Positions 1-10,739 of a DNA stretch of 64,000 nt are shown here, piece after piece (the stretch's first letter is position 1; every line of letters begins with the position of its first letter). The stretch covers positions 1 to 64,000 of the forward strand of contig CAUZXS010002423.1 of assembly GCA_963585895.1 (NCBI GenBank), written 5' to 3'. The notes below the pieces were generated by a model, which was not told where the DNA came from, did not search any database, and worked only from the letters and a program-made list of their open reading frames with translations. The position numbers and the translations under genes were made by a program. The DNA comes from Sepioteuthis lessoniana. Taxonomy: Eukaryota; Mollusca; Cephalopoda; Myopsida; Loliginidae.

Positions 1-40
1 ACACATTCACATATATACATGCACACACACATATATATAT

Positions 41-293
41 AAGTAAGTTGGCGACCATAGTCGAGGGTAACCCGAAGACTCCCTTTTCGATAGCTACTAC
101 ACCAATGTGTAGGGGAGGGCGCTACTCCTTCCCTGGATTGCTCTACTTTACCCTTGATCCGTACCTTATAATGCTGAGTGTTAAGCAAGGAGGCATCAAG
201 TATCATTTTTTGAGTCTTTGGTATGACACTCGACCTGGGATTGAACCCAGGTCTCCCGGCGAACACTCTAACCCCTAGGCCAATGTCCGGTTA
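41..293 (-). mobile_element. SINE-A copy 1, tRNA-like SINE
   Basis: On the minus strand this reads as a tRNA-like head (A box near the right end, then a B box GGTTCAATCCC-like stretch at about 236-252), a body with CTCCTTCCCTGG and a tail ending GTCGCCAACTTACTT. Twelve more copies of the same unit occur in the window, which defines it as a dispersed SINE of about 250 bp. It is followed by a (TA)n run on the right. Short open frames inside it are incidental. Confidence 0.85.
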
Positions 294-301
294 AAAAAAA
301 A

Positions 302-341
<40 letters not shown>

Positions 342-367
342 ACACACACACACAAACATATATACAT

Positions 368-402
<35 letters not shown>

Positions 403-656
403 CACACAAACACACACACATATATATATACACACACGTACATATATATATACACACTCACTCATATATATACATATACACACAGACACATATATATAAA
501 TATACACACACACATATACATATATACACACATACATATACACACAAACATACATATATACACACACACACACATACACTTATACGCGCACACATGCACA
601 CACACACATATATATACACCCACACACACACACACATATATTTATATATACAAGAT
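294..656. repeat. Compound (TA)n/(CA)n microsatellite
   Basis: About 360 bp of alternating AT and AC runs with a poly-A start. It keeps two minus-strand frames open (repetitive Val/Cys/Tyr/Ile), which are artefacts of the dinucleotide repeat and not genes. Confidence 0.95.
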
Positions 657-790
657 ATTATTTTTTCCCTCTTTTAAAATCCTGATGAAGTCTTATTAAA
701 TCCAAAACATTTTAACATTGACTTTCCATCATAGTAAATTCATCACTTTTGGATTTCTTTGTTTTTTTTATTTTCTTCATACTGTCGTAT
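655..790 (+). ncRNA. Hammerhead-ribozyme-like motif of a dispersed repeat (decayed)
   Basis: CTGATGA at 682-688 is followed 14 bases later by CAAAAC at 703-708, the spacing of the hammerhead core CUGAUGA...CGAAAC with the CG changed to CA. The downstream stretch to about 770 (AAATTCATCA, TTTGGATT, CTTTG) is shared with 39013-39060 and, inverted, with 38903-38930, so it belongs to a repeat family. Such motifs are known from the repeats of Penelope-like retroelements. Activity is not implied. Confidence 0.35.
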
Positions 791-840
791 TTACTTTAAA
801 GGCCTAACAGTAATCATCATAAAAATTGGACACAGCATGC

Positions 841-1083
841 AGAGTTGAAAACCTGGATGAGGCAGTTTGTTTTTCATTTTGTGCTAATGTCCTTAGTAAA
901 GGCATGAAGCTATCTTTTCTTCCCTCTAACAGATAAATAATAGGACAGGTAAGACTTTTTAGTTTTGGGCAAGTAAACAGTCTAGGAGAAAGAGATGGAG
1001 AAACTCTGAATTCAAATAATCAATACTCCATTTAAAAATTTGTGTCCCATCCTTCTCATGAGGGAGAGGTTGGATAAATACAT
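841..1083 (+). mobile_element. SINE-C, old degenerate copy
   Basis: It matches the SINE-C body (CTAATGTCCTTAGTAAAGGCATGAA, then AGTCTAGGAGAA and ACTCTGAATTCAAA) and ends GAGGTTGGATAAATA like other SINE-C tails. The tRNA-like head is mostly lost. It is heavily diverged and so probably an old insertion. Confidence 0.6.
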
Positions 1084-1095
1084 CCAACAATATGA

Positions 1096-1548
1096 GAGGT
1101 TTGATTTGGTTTGGTTTGGTAGCATCTCAACAATTGTAGGTAATTCAATTCCAAATCCTGTTTATACATATCTATTAAATATATATATGATTTGTAAACA
1201 CATTCCATAGATAACATTCTTAAACAAGCCTGAACTCTTTTTTGCATACAGTTAAAGTACTGCTATATAAAAGTCACAATTTAACATTTGTCATTTGTTT
1301 CCATGCAGTTTGTTCTATTTGGCCCATAGATAGGACCCAATCAGGTCCTACCACTCCTGGTTAGAGTGGACCTGGGAGTAATACCAATGAAAGGATACTC
1401 CACATTCCTCATAGCTCCAAGGCTTGAGCCTCATCATGAGATGGTTTAATGTCATATCAGGACACTCATTGGGGTGTATTACCCACACTGCAGAGATGCA
1501 GTCTGGGTGTTGTACAGCCCCAGCCAACTGGGCTGTATAATGAGTTTT
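1096..1548 (-). mobile_element. D-element (tRNA-headed SINE-like repeat)
   Basis: It runs from GGTTTGGTTTGGTAGCATCTCAAC through the shared core (GGCCCATAGATAGGACC, ACCACTCC, GAGTGGACCTGGGAG, ATACTCCACATTCC) to CAGCCAACTGGGCT. Read on the minus strand, AGCCCAGTTGGCTGGGGCTG resembles a tRNA A-box head and the left end is the 3' tail. More than ten copies occur in the window. Partner for mobilisation is unknown. Confidence 0.75.
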
Positions 1549-2089
1549 CTCACTTTAATTTAGAGATTATTTTAAACAAAAATAAAAAAGCCGAGTTAAG
1601 GAAATAAAATTATTTTCATAGTTTAGGTATTGAATTTATGTAACTAGTAAAATAACATAACAAGAAAAAGAAAGAAAGAGAGAGTTGTGTAGAAGTTCCT
1701 ATCAAGCAACTCCCCCCACCAAAAAAAAAAAACAGATTTTACAATTAGGTAAAAAGAAAATATTGTTTGGCAAAGATTAAAAAAAATATTGTTTGGCATA
1801 TATTGCTTGTAACTTTTAGTATGTAACAGATAGGAGTCATGTAGTTTCATTTATAACTGAAATACCCTCACACCATCAATGTCTCGATCAATAAGTGTAA
1901 TTACGGAAAAAAAGACATTTCAGATTTTTCTTTTCCCCTTCTTTTTTTTTTTAAGAAAAAATGAGCACAAAAACACAAGAAAGAATAATAATAGATTTCG
2001 TTTTTTTTTAAATTTCAGAAATCACTGAGAAATACCAAGTAAACCAGTCAATATATGCAGAGTACGTCGATAATAACATACATACACAC

Positions 2090-3310
2090 ACAATAAAATA
2101 AAATAAAATAAAAATAAAGAGACAGGTACAGGAATTAATCAACAGGTGGGTGTCCTTAAGCTCTGAGCTCACCTGTGGCTAACAGCATCAATTGTAATAT
2201 GATGATGATAATTTTTTTTTTCTTTCTTCCTCACAAATTTTCTTACCTCGAAAGTTTAGCGGGTTAACGACAGCACCACGAAATATCCGATTACCCTGTG
2301 ATGGTGAGTACATCACACAGTGCCCGGCAACCACAAAAAACCGCGGTCTCCCCGAAAGATTCAAACGACTCACTTAACAGCTGAGAAGAGAAGACAATTA
2401 GAGTTATGTGCTCCTGTTTATGAAGAAGACGAGAAAGAAATTTTTCTTTCTTCTCTGGATAGAGAGAAAAGATAGTGGCTGTTTGAACAAGTGTGCTGGA
2501 AGAACAAGGAAACTGAGAGGAGAGTGAAAGAAAACAAGGCCAGGGAAGGGTAGATGTGTGATTGAAGATTGGATAGGGTTGGGAGAGGTTTACGCACATA
2601 AGCCAGACACTCCAGGAATTCAGTTGTAAATCACGGTGGAAAGAGACATCTTCTGTGAGAAATTCTAACTCAGGTCTATGTGAATAAAAAAAATAAGTTG
2701 TTTAACTGCTTGTAGAAAGTAGAAAAAAGAAAGACAACAGGTGTGTGAGAGAGAGAGAAAGAGAAAGTCGAATTCAGATAAATTTAAAACAGAAAGAAAA
2801 AAAGAGACAAGAAAAAAAAAACAGAAAGATAGAGAAAAAGAAAAAAAAGATAAAGCCAGGGGGGGAAAAAGAGTAGAGTTTGTGTGCATGAGTAAACTTC
2901 TACAAAATACCAGGTGAGATAGAAAGGAAGAAAAAAGGGAGAAGAGAGAGGAAGAAAAAGGAAAGGTGGAAAGAAAGAGAGAAAAAAGAAATGTAGAGTG
3001 AAAGACGGAGTCGGTGAGTGTTAATTGCTAGTTTTTCACCTCCTATGTAATTGCTACGACCAAACTTGTGGTAAGTGTTCTGCAAGTCAACAGGGACGCG
3101 TAAACACATTTTAATTCATAGAAACGATCAGTACTGAACCCAAACTAGAGAAAAGGGGAAAAAAATGTGGACTGGACGGACGAATTACTATTAAAGAAAG
3201 TAGCCGAAAAACTAACAAATAAATAAATAAAAATAAACAAATCCTCATTAAGGTTAGATATTCACTTACCGATCAAAGCCTTTACGGGGGCTTCAAAGCG
3301 GAATTTGATA
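2090..3310. other. Low-complexity and unassigned region with purine-rich tract
   Basis: There is a short (AAAAT)n at 2093-2118. From about 2670 to 3010 the plus strand is almost all A and G, giving Lys/Arg/Glu-rich shadows on one strand and Phe/Ser/Leu on the other. I see no gene, splice pattern or repeat-family match in 2130-2660 or 3010-3310. Confidence 0.6.
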
Positions 3311-3318
3311 CTCCTCCC

Positions 3319-3376
<58 letters not shown>
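3319..3376. repeat. (CA)n microsatellite
   Basis: A pure AC run of about 56 bp followed by (AAAT)n. Confidence 0.95.
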
Positions 3377-3534
3377 TAAATAAATAAAAACCATTGTCAG
3401 TGCTTGATATTTTGCACACTTAATACGATCTGAAAATTTAAACTTTTATTGTTGTGATTTTTAGCGGCATGAGTAGCAGACAATGCTCTTCTTCTAAACG
3501 ATTAATCACATCAGCGAATGAGACAAATTAGCGC

Positions 3535-3958
3535 AAAAAGTGTACAAGGCTGGGGGGGGGGAAGGTGATCCACTGGGAATTGTACAAGAAATTGAAATTC
3601 GACCATACTACAAGATGGTATTTGCACAAACCGGAATCTATCCTGGTAAATAAAACGTATATAATTTTCTAGAGTTTTGCGATCCCCGTCAGGAGACCAG
3701 AATTTATGATAATTGGGGGGGGGAGTTGACTTTGCCGTTCCAGCGAACCACAGAGTGAAAATCAAAGAAAACGAAAAGTGACAAGTACTTAGACCTGGCC
3801 AGAAAACTGAAAAAGCTGTAGAACAAGAGAGTGACGGTGATACCAATAGTGTTTGGCACACTTGGAACGGTCCCCAAAGAATAAGAAAGAGGACTCGAAG
3901 AGATGGAAATCGGAGGACGAATCGAGACTATCCAGACTACAGCAAAAAAAAAAAAAGT
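3535..3958 (+). pseudogene. LINE-2 pol C-terminal fragment (non-LTR retrotransposon)
   Basis: Translated with frameshifts, the plus strand gives pieces such as YKMVFAQTG, SDKYLDLARKLKKL, VTVIPIV, GTLGTV and EIGGRIETIQTTA. The same peptide series is better preserved at 17156-17690 (DKYLDLVRELKKLW, GAFGTVTKGLLKGL, GRVETIQTTALLR). This is the end of a non-LTR retrotransposon polyprotein commonly labelled R2-type/type-1 in automated annotation. I do not assign the clade. Stops and frameshifts show that it is dead, and it ends in poly-A. Confidence 0.7.
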
Positions 3959-4742
3959 CATAAATTAGTTTAAAAATGTAAAAAGAAGTTATAGTCTTCT
4001 TTAAAAGATGTGTGTGTGTGTGTGTGTGTAGGCGAGCAGAATTATCCGCTCCATGACCGGACTAAAATAAACACCAATGAGAGATAAAAAGGGGAAAGAG
4101 AGTAGAAAGCAAAGAATTTTTAAAAAATGTGTCCTTATTTGTAGTTGAAAGATTTCGCCTATTAATTCAGTTAAAAAGTACTTTTATTCCTTTATTTATT
4201 TATTCCTTTTTTTTTATTCTTCTTCGTTTACATTTAAAATTATATATAAAATATTTAACCCTTCATTTTCATGCTTTTTCTTTAGTTTTTTTTTTTTGTT
4301 CTGTTTTGTTTTTTAATACTCACCAATGAATTTTTATTTTTTACAATTAGTTACAGAAAAAAAAAACATTTTCGTAAAAGCGGCATAAAATAAATTCAAA
4401 TGTTTATTTACCCTCTAAAAATTTAACGATGAAAAAATATCTAAAAATTCACCGATAACAATATTCTTTTATTTAAGCAAATTTTTTGTTTACATTTAAA
4501 ATTTTATTTAAAAAATGGAACCCTAAACTCGTGAGTGGTTTAAAACATAATTCTGTTTTTATAAAGACTTTCTTAAAAAATGTGAAATTTAAATTCAGTT
4601 CTTAACTGCCTATTGAGTTAAAGTGATAAAAAATGTATTAGTTTCATTCATTTTCTTTTTTACCCTATAAAAAAAATGTAACCATAAAAATAAGGAAAGA
4701 ATTTAAAATGTATCATTATTTTTAGGTGGAAAATTTCATGTA

Positions 4743-4808
4743 CAGTGTAACCCTGATATAAGAGTGTTGTCGGAGCCTGATTAGTCTCTTATATCCGGGT
4801 TACACTAT
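4743..4808. mobile_element. Very short pogo-like inverted-repeat element
   Basis: It begins CAGTGTAACCCTGATATAAG and ends CTTATATCCGGGTTACACT, near-perfect inverted complements. It is preceded by TA. The whole element is only 66 bp, so it is almost nothing but terminal inverted repeats. The same termini bound the 5167-5301 element. Confidence 0.75.
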
Positions 4809-5166
4809 TAATTCAAATGAAAAGTATTCGTTTATTCAAAAACAGTACCAGTTTTTAAATCACACAGACAAAAAATACATTTTGTTCTCAGAAATTTGTA
4901 AAGTATCCGTTTAAAAATCAGTTATTGAGTTATTGATTAACAATGCTTTCGTTTAATTTTTGCTACTTTTTTTCATTTTTACCCTCTAAAAATGAAACAT
5001 AGATCGGTGCAATGCATAGAAGAGAAATAAAAATGTAAATTTTTTCATATAACAATTTTGGGTATTCAGATTTAAAATTGTATTTTGATAATCGTACTAC
5101 TAGGTTAATTTTCAACAAAAAAAAAAAATCAAGAATTTTTATTTTTTTACAATTTGTACTAAATTA

Positions 5167-5301
5167 CAGTGTAACCGATATAAGAGAGAATGTCTCTGGT
5201 TCCAAATTAGAGCCCGTGTTACCGAAACAAAATAGACCAAATACGGATATAAGATACTTCTTCTCCGGTCCCGACAACTCTCTTATATCCGGGTTACACT
5301 G
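5167..5301. mobile_element. Pogo-like MITE with TA target duplication
   Basis: The ends are CAGTGTAACC-GATATAAGAGAG and, inverted, CAGTGTAACCCGGATATAAGAGAG. TA flanks both sides (5165-5166 and 5302-5303), the target duplication of Tc1/mariner/pogo transposases. There is no coding capacity, so it would need a transposase supplied elsewhere. Confidence 0.82.
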
Positions 5302-5648
5302 TATAAAATAATAATTTTTCGAAAAAGCATTAAATTCAAGTTTCGCCGATGGTATCCGTGTGATATAGCGGGTCTAAAGAAAAAACTAAAGGCACCCAAC
5401 CCCACTTTTTTTGTACTTACTAATGAAGAACTTCGAAGAAGAGTTGAACAAATCGATTGATTTTTAATTATAGAATTATATCATTTGATCAGTAAAAATC
5501 AAAAACTAAATTTGGCAGTTTACCTTATTATAGCAATATTAAAAAATAAGGGCGCGATTTTAACGCTCAATGATATCTCGTTTCTTAGTTATAAATCGAC
5601 ACGTACATACCAATACAGATGCGACTCTTTATATAGATAGATAGATAG

Positions 5649-6038
5649 TTATTTGTCGTTGCCTCCCACCAGACACGACTTGACACAAGGTCAAAAGCCC
5701 GAAGGCCGATTAAAGTGGGGATAAAGGGGAGGGGAAGGTCGGGAACGAGCCGAGACTCGAACCCTGCTAGTCATTGACCCACTAAGTGCAATGTGGATCT
5801 AATGAGTCAAGCCGTTTCACGGACCTAAATCTAGGTCCGGGCACGTATGCCTGCATATAGCTTAAACTAGACCGTGAGGTCTAGTGCTATACAAAGCGTG
5901 CAAAACGGATCTGAGAAAGCAGCTCGCCCACCCGAAGGTTGCCCAGCCGAAGCTGGGGGCCTATTCGGCCCCGAGTCTGCTCTTGGTTTCGATCACCCAT
6001 CCGGCACGAATGCCAGACGGCCCGGCCAAAAGGCCGAA
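5649..6038 (-). mobile_element. SINE-F, longer copy
   Basis: It shares the 5' third and the body with the 7299-7562 copy (CACAAGGTCAAAAGCCCGAA, CGAGACTCGAACCCTGCT, CCGGGCACGTATGCC). On the minus strand GGGTTCGAGTCTCG is a B-box-like site. It has about 120 extra bp at the right (5915-6038) that are absent from the other copy. It sits in a GATA/TAGA microsatellite that blurs the target duplication. Confidence 0.75.
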
Positions 6039-6049
6039 GATAGATAAAT

Positions 6050-7280
6050 AGGTGTGTGTGTGCAATTGGAAAAAAAACCTCAACAAACCGTCATTGACTA
6101 TAATAAATTTATTTCAGCTAGCCAACCTCTTCAGATAGACATCACAAATTCGAGAGAAAAAAATTCTATTGAAAATTATAAAAATAATTTTTCAATAGAT
6201 TCTTACTCGTTTAAAAAAAATAAAGAGTGGGGGAGCAAAAAGATATGGGCCAGGAGTTGGTGTCAAAACCGGATGTTCTGTTATAGCCGGGTGTTATGTA
6301 TTGTTATGAATAAAATAAAAATAAAAATTAAAAAATTCAACACTCCTCACACAAAACCTTCAGCAACTAAAATCTTGTCAATAACTAAACCTATTTTATT
6401 TTACGAAAAAAAAAAAACTATTCATTTAAACGTGACTAATATCAAACTTATCTTGTTTAGTTATGTATATGTTTTATTTGATTTTCTTCTACGATTAAAA
6501 TTTAGTCTTTAATTTCTTAATATTTTTATATATTTTTTATTCCAAATACTGCCATTTTAATTACCGTTAAAATCATTAATATCATTACAATAATTATTTA
6601 TCATCAATAATTATATTACTAAAAAAATTTAACTATTATTACAGTTATTGCTAATTTATTATCATCATCATTGTTGTTGCCGTTATTAGGTTATCAGTAA
6701 TATCAATAGTATTACTGATACCATTAATCTTATCCTACAATTGCTATCAATTTTTCTATTATTAACCCTTTTTTATATAAGTTTAAATCAATTTTTATGG
6801 CGGCATATAAAAATTAGTTCCTTACGTTTAATCAATAGTTGGCTAGTAAATTTATGTAAAATGATGCTTATTTTTTCCTCCAGGCAAAACAGTCGAAGCT
6901 TCAAGAAGTAGAAGATTTCTTAATAAATCTCGACGTAATTAATAGATTTAGGCTCCTATCTCTCAAACTCAAAAACCACCTATATAAGGCTTTTTGGTTT
7001 CTGAGTAAAGGGTTGGAAAAAGAGTGTCTATAATTGTAGACCTTTGTTTCCAATTTCCAGCTGAGATTCCAATATAAACTCTCCTTCTTCCTCTTTCCAG
7101 GGGGAAAATGTTTGCTAGGTTGAGCACTTTTTCTATAGTCTATTAAACTGTCATGATTATTTTAGATATATTATTTGTAACTAATTTTTAGTGTGTTCCT
7201 TTAAAAATTTTATTCAATAGGTTGTGTTTGTTGAAATGCTAATCGATTAACTAAAGGAAGTACTTGCCTATATTAACAGA
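6050..7280. other. AT-rich region without recognisable gene
   Basis: A 152-codon open frame from 6054 is Lys/Asn/Ile-rich with no motif I recognise and looks like chance in AT-rich DNA. From 6510 to 6870 the sequence is (TTA/ATC)-rich and includes a perfect 11-bp palindrome at 6692-6720. Nothing else is assigned. Confidence 0.5.
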
Positions 7281-7281
7281 A

Positions 7282-7579
7282 GAAAGTTTACAGAAAGGAC
7301 TATTTGTCGCTGCCTCCCACCAGACAGGACTTGACACAAGGTCCAAAGCCCGAAGGCCGATTAAAGTGGGGATAAGGGGGAGGGAAGGTCGGGAACGAGT
7401 CGAGACTCGAACCCTGCTGGTCTGTGCTGCTCATCGGCTCACTTGGTGCAATGTTTCACGAACCCAAATGCGGGTCCGGGCACGTATGCCGGGTTATGGC
7501 TTGAACTAGACACCAAGGTCTAGTGCCATACATAGGTTCCTGAGAGCGTCCGAGGACCTCCCGAAAGTTTACAGAAAGG
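7282..7579 (-). mobile_element. SINE-F with perfect 17-bp target-site duplication
   Basis: The body is 7299-7562. The duplication GAAAGTTTACAGAAAGG is at 7282-7298 and again at 7563-7579 with no mismatch. The minus strand reads B-box-like GGGTTCGAGTCTCGACTCG and ends in a tail with GGACCTTGTGTCAAGTCCTG and GACAAATAG. The identical flanks show insertion by target-primed reverse transcription and suggest a fairly recent event. Confidence 0.9.
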
Positions 7580-7630
7580 GGTGTTAAACCTTATTACCTT
7601 TCTTTACTTATGCTTAGTTTTTTTTTATTA

Positions 7631-7852
7631 CGCATCATCATCATCATCATCTTGTCGTGCCACCAGCACGGATATCTCTGACCCTCTCTCGCCACTCCTC
7701 CCTATCGTTCATCGCTTCTGGAAGGTCCTCAGGGCTACATCCCGTATCGTCACAGAGCTGCTGTATGTAGGTTCGAGCTTTTGCACGGCCATGTGAGGGA
7801 GTCCATAGGAGAACATCCCTTATGAGCTTGTCCCTGCTTCTCCAGCAGCAAT
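7631..7852 (-). mobile_element. LINE-1 3' end, 5' truncated
   Basis: On the minus strand it encodes the end of the same reverse-transcriptase polyprotein seen at 29120-29939 (GVRERVRDIRA-like end followed by an ATG-repeat tail, here (CATCAT)n at the left). Only the last ~70 codons remain. Confidence 0.8.
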
Positions 7853-7881
7853 TTATAAATTTATATATTAATTATCATATA

Positions 7882-8068
7882 TTGAGCACTCCTGGAGATT
7901 TATAAGTATCCTCTCATATTCTCAAATAGAATCATTCCCAACTCATCTTCTTTGGATATATATATATATGCCGAAAGAGTGAGAGAAAGAGAGAGGTATA
8001 TATGTGTGTGGGGGGGTGTAAGGATAAGTGTGCGTGTGTGTATATATATATATACACACACACACACA
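7882..8068. repeat. Direct-repeat half and microsatellites
   Basis: 7882-7958 (CACTCCTGGAGA ... TATCCTCTCATA ... CTCATCTTCTTTGGA) recurs at 8352-8424 in the same orientation. (TA)n, (GA)n, (TG)n and (CA)n tracts follow to 8068. Confidence 0.75.
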
Positions 8069-8331
8069 TATTTACCAACCCCTCCGCTCAAGGTCAATTT
8101 TTTAAGCGGAGTTTAACAGGTTTGAATTCAGAGTTTTCATTCTCCTAGACTAGTTGCCTCACCAAGGCTGAAGAACCTAGTCTGCCCTACTATTTACCCA
8201 TAGCTGGAGGGAGAATAATTGGATACATACCTTTCCCAAGGGTATTAGTGCTATGTGAAACACAGTCTCTTCCAGGATTTGAACTCGTGTCCATTTCCTA
8301 GGACGATAACCACTACACTACGAGCACCTCC
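8069..8331 (-). mobile_element. SINE-C, full-length copy
   Basis: From the tail (ATTTACCAACCCCTCCGCTC) through the body (CTAGTTGCCTCACCAAGGCTG, TATTTACCCATAGCTGGAGG, CTTTCCCAAGGGTATTAGTG) to the tRNA-like head (B box GGATTTGAACTCGTG region, A box ACCACTACACTACGAGCACC on this strand). All SINE-C modules are in order. Confidence 0.88.
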
Positions 8332-8351
8332 TACTATATATATATATATAG

Positions 8352-8424
8352 TACTCCTGGAGAATCATACGAATCCTCTTATAGACTCTCAATTTGAATA
8401 ATTCCACACTCATTTTCTCCGGAC
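8352..8424. repeat. Second half of the 7882 direct repeat
   Basis: It matches 7882-7958 with scattered substitutions. The two halves bracket SINE-C and dinucleotide runs. Confidence 0.7.
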
Positions 8425-8429
8425 ACACA

Positions 8430-8800
8430 CACACACAAGCTAGAAAAAGTTTTACAATTAGGTTTCTCAATAACAAAAAACCTCTCCAAGAAAAGAAAAA
8501 ATAATAATTAAATTATTTAAAGTATTATAAACAAATTTTTCATAACTAAAATTCCTATTATGTTTGCAATCATAACGTAGCAAAAAAAAAAAAAAAAAAT
8601 GCTACATCATAGAGATTTTTTTACCAATTCATTTAAAATAGTTTCCTGTACAATTTAAAAAATTAGATTCTTTTTTACTGCCGAATGTAATTTATTCTTT
8701 TTTAATCACTCAAGTTTTCTATATAGTAAAGATAACAATTAAATAATAATTGATTAGAATCCTTCACTTCTTTCGAAGTCTCAGTCTTCATGGACCACTG
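8430..8800. other. AT-rich unassigned sequence
   Basis: Contains a poly-A run at 8581-8599 and no gene or repeat-family match that I can see. Confidence 0.5.
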
Positions 8801-8804
8801 TCAC

Positions 8805-8975
8805 AACAGGTTCACGTGTGCTCTATATTGATTTTAAAGGCAGGCCAACTCGTCTAAAGATATGTTATGCCTAGAGGTTAGTGCATTGCATTCATAGATC
8901 ATTTGTATTTAAATTTTTTGTGTAGTTGTTTAAGAATTTTTTACATATAGGAATATTTGTTATATAACTATCTAC
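8805..8975 (-). mobile_element. D-element variant, truncated
   Basis: The start resembles the tail side of the D variant at 10740, 19290 and 51785 (TTGATTTTAAAGGCAGGCCAACTCG, GTTATGCCTAGAGGTTAG). It lacks the conserved core. Confidence 0.5.
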
Positions 8976-9014
8976 AGGGTGCGGAAGCAAAATTAGGAAT
9001 ATTCTAGTATGATA

Positions 9015-9322
9015 ATAAAGTAAGTAAAGTTGGGAGTTGCCCGTGGTGTAATGGTTATCGTCAGAGGAAATGGACACGGCGATACGAGTTCAAATCCAGG
9101 ACGAGACTGATTGCATTTCACATAGCACTAATACCCTTGGGAAAGGTATGAATCCGATTATTCTCTCTCCAGCTATGGGTAAATAGTAGGGCAGACTAGG
9201 TTCTTCAGCAAGTGAGGCAATACTCTGAATTAAAATCTCTTAAACTCCGCTTAAAAATTGACCTTGTGTCATATCCTGCCCGAGCGTGCGTGCGGTAAAT
9301 AGCATAAAGTAAGTAAAGTTGG
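9015..9322 (+). mobile_element. SINE-C with perfect 19-bp target-site duplication
   Basis: The body is 9034-9303: head CCCGTGGTGTAATGGTTATCG (A box) and ACGAGTTCAAATCCAGG (B box), central CCCTTGGGAAAGGTATGAAT, tail GACCTTGTGTCATATCCTGC. The duplication ATAAAGTAAGTAAAGTTGG is at 9015-9033 and 9304-9322. The duplicated site is itself the tail of the adjacent SINE-A, so SINE-C landed in a pre-existing SINE-A. Confidence 0.92.
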
Positions 9323-9556
9323 TGACTGGAGTTGAGGGCGACCTGAAGGCTCCCTTTTCAATAGTGACTACACCGTGGTGTAGTGGAGGGTGCAACTACT
9401 TTCCCTGTATTGCTCCACTTAACATTATAAGGCAGGAATCTAGGGTTAAGTGTAAAGCAAAGAGACATCAAGTACCATTTTTTGAGTCTCTGGTATTACT
9501 CCACCTGGGAATGAACCCCGATCTTCCGGGCCAATAGAGAACACTCAACCCACTAC
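9304..9556 (-). mobile_element. SINE-A copy 2
   Basis: Same unit as 41-293. The left end (AAGTAAAGTTGG) was duplicated by the SINE-C insertion at 9034-9303, which dates this copy as the older of the two. Confidence 0.85.
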
Positions 9557-9679
9557 ATTCTATTATAAAACCAGATTAATTTTAATCTTAAAAAATAAAC
9601 AAACAAAAAAAAAAAGATAGGTACAAAACTGAATTATTCAATACGGCTAACTTTTCGTTCAATTATTCTATCAAGTATT

Positions 9680-10050
9680 TCCTATGTAAAACTAATAATT
9701 ATATGGTTTCCAGTAATCATTTCTACTTAATAATAGTCATTTGTTTGCAAACTATTGTATGGTTTCAAGAAAGTAATAATGATAATAATCCTTAGTGAAC
9801 AATTATAGCTTCAAATGACAATTCTTAATACAACTAACTTGCACACAGTTATATGGTATAAAGTATTCCTACCTAATACGAATAATTCTCAAACAAATTT
9901 ATTTGTCCCATAGATGGGACTGTAACAGGTACTACCACTCTGGGTCAGAGTAGACCAAGGAGTAATTGGAATGAAGGGGTACTCCACATTCCCACATCTC
10001 CAGAACTGGAGCCTTAGGGGCGGTCTTCACCGTCCCAAAGGGATACACCA
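9680..10050 (-). mobile_element. D-element variant fragments
   Basis: It has repeated TTTGCAAACAGTTATATGGTTTCAAGTATTCC motifs, then the core GTCCCATAGATGGGACT, ACCACTCTGGGTCAGAGTAGACC and GGGTACTCCACATTCCC. The tRNA-like head is missing or altered after 10015. Confidence 0.65.
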
Positions 10051-10344
10051 GCGTATTTTTTTATTGATAAAATACTGATAGCCTATTTTGCCAGTATGTT
10101 CTTGTTGTTGCTTTGAATCTTGTTTTCTTTTTAACCTAAATGTTTTAAAAGCTGGCAAGTTTTTTTTTTCCATGATATACAGACCAGTGACAAAGTTGGT
10201 TTATAAAGTTACGTTAGGAAAAAATTTTATTCCATAGCCGCATTTTTAACTGACCTCAGCCACGAATTAAACTAAATAAACAATTGTCATGCAGTGTATG
10301 AGCCATTCAGAACTCGACACCTGGTAAAATGTTTATTTTGAAAA

Positions 10345-10386
<42 letters not shown>
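10345..10386. repeat. (CA)n microsatellite
   Basis: AC run of about 40 bp. Confidence 0.95.
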
Positions 10387-10387
<1 letters not shown>

Positions 10388-10739
10388 ATTCTCCAACGTT
10401 TATTTAAATTTACGTAATTTTACCAACTTATATAAATTTGAAATAAACGTTTGCTCAGAATGTCATTTGATAAACACCAAAAAACTGAGTTAAAAAAAAA
10501 CGAAAACGAAACACACATCATACAAATTCAGAGCCAATAGTCTAAAAGTTAAAAATAATTTAAATCACATAAAAACAAAACACTCGTAGCAATCATACAA
10601 AATACATAATTTCTAACCATCATTTCAATGATAGAGGAATAACGTTTCTTTCTCAATGTAATTTACAAAGCCTAGCTAAGCACAAGGCCAAAAATACAAG
10701 GCACACTATCAGAATCGAACTTAAAAAACAATAATTAGA

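Noticed and set aside
268..579. Cys/Tyr/Val-rich minus-strand frames
   Set aside because: They translate (CA)n/(TA)n microsatellite DNA.
2188..3109. Several Ser/Phe-rich minus frames
   Set aside because: They are shadows of a purine-rich tract.
6054..6512. 152-codon gene
   Set aside because: Lys/Asn/Ile-rich composition matches AT-rich background and no domain is visible.
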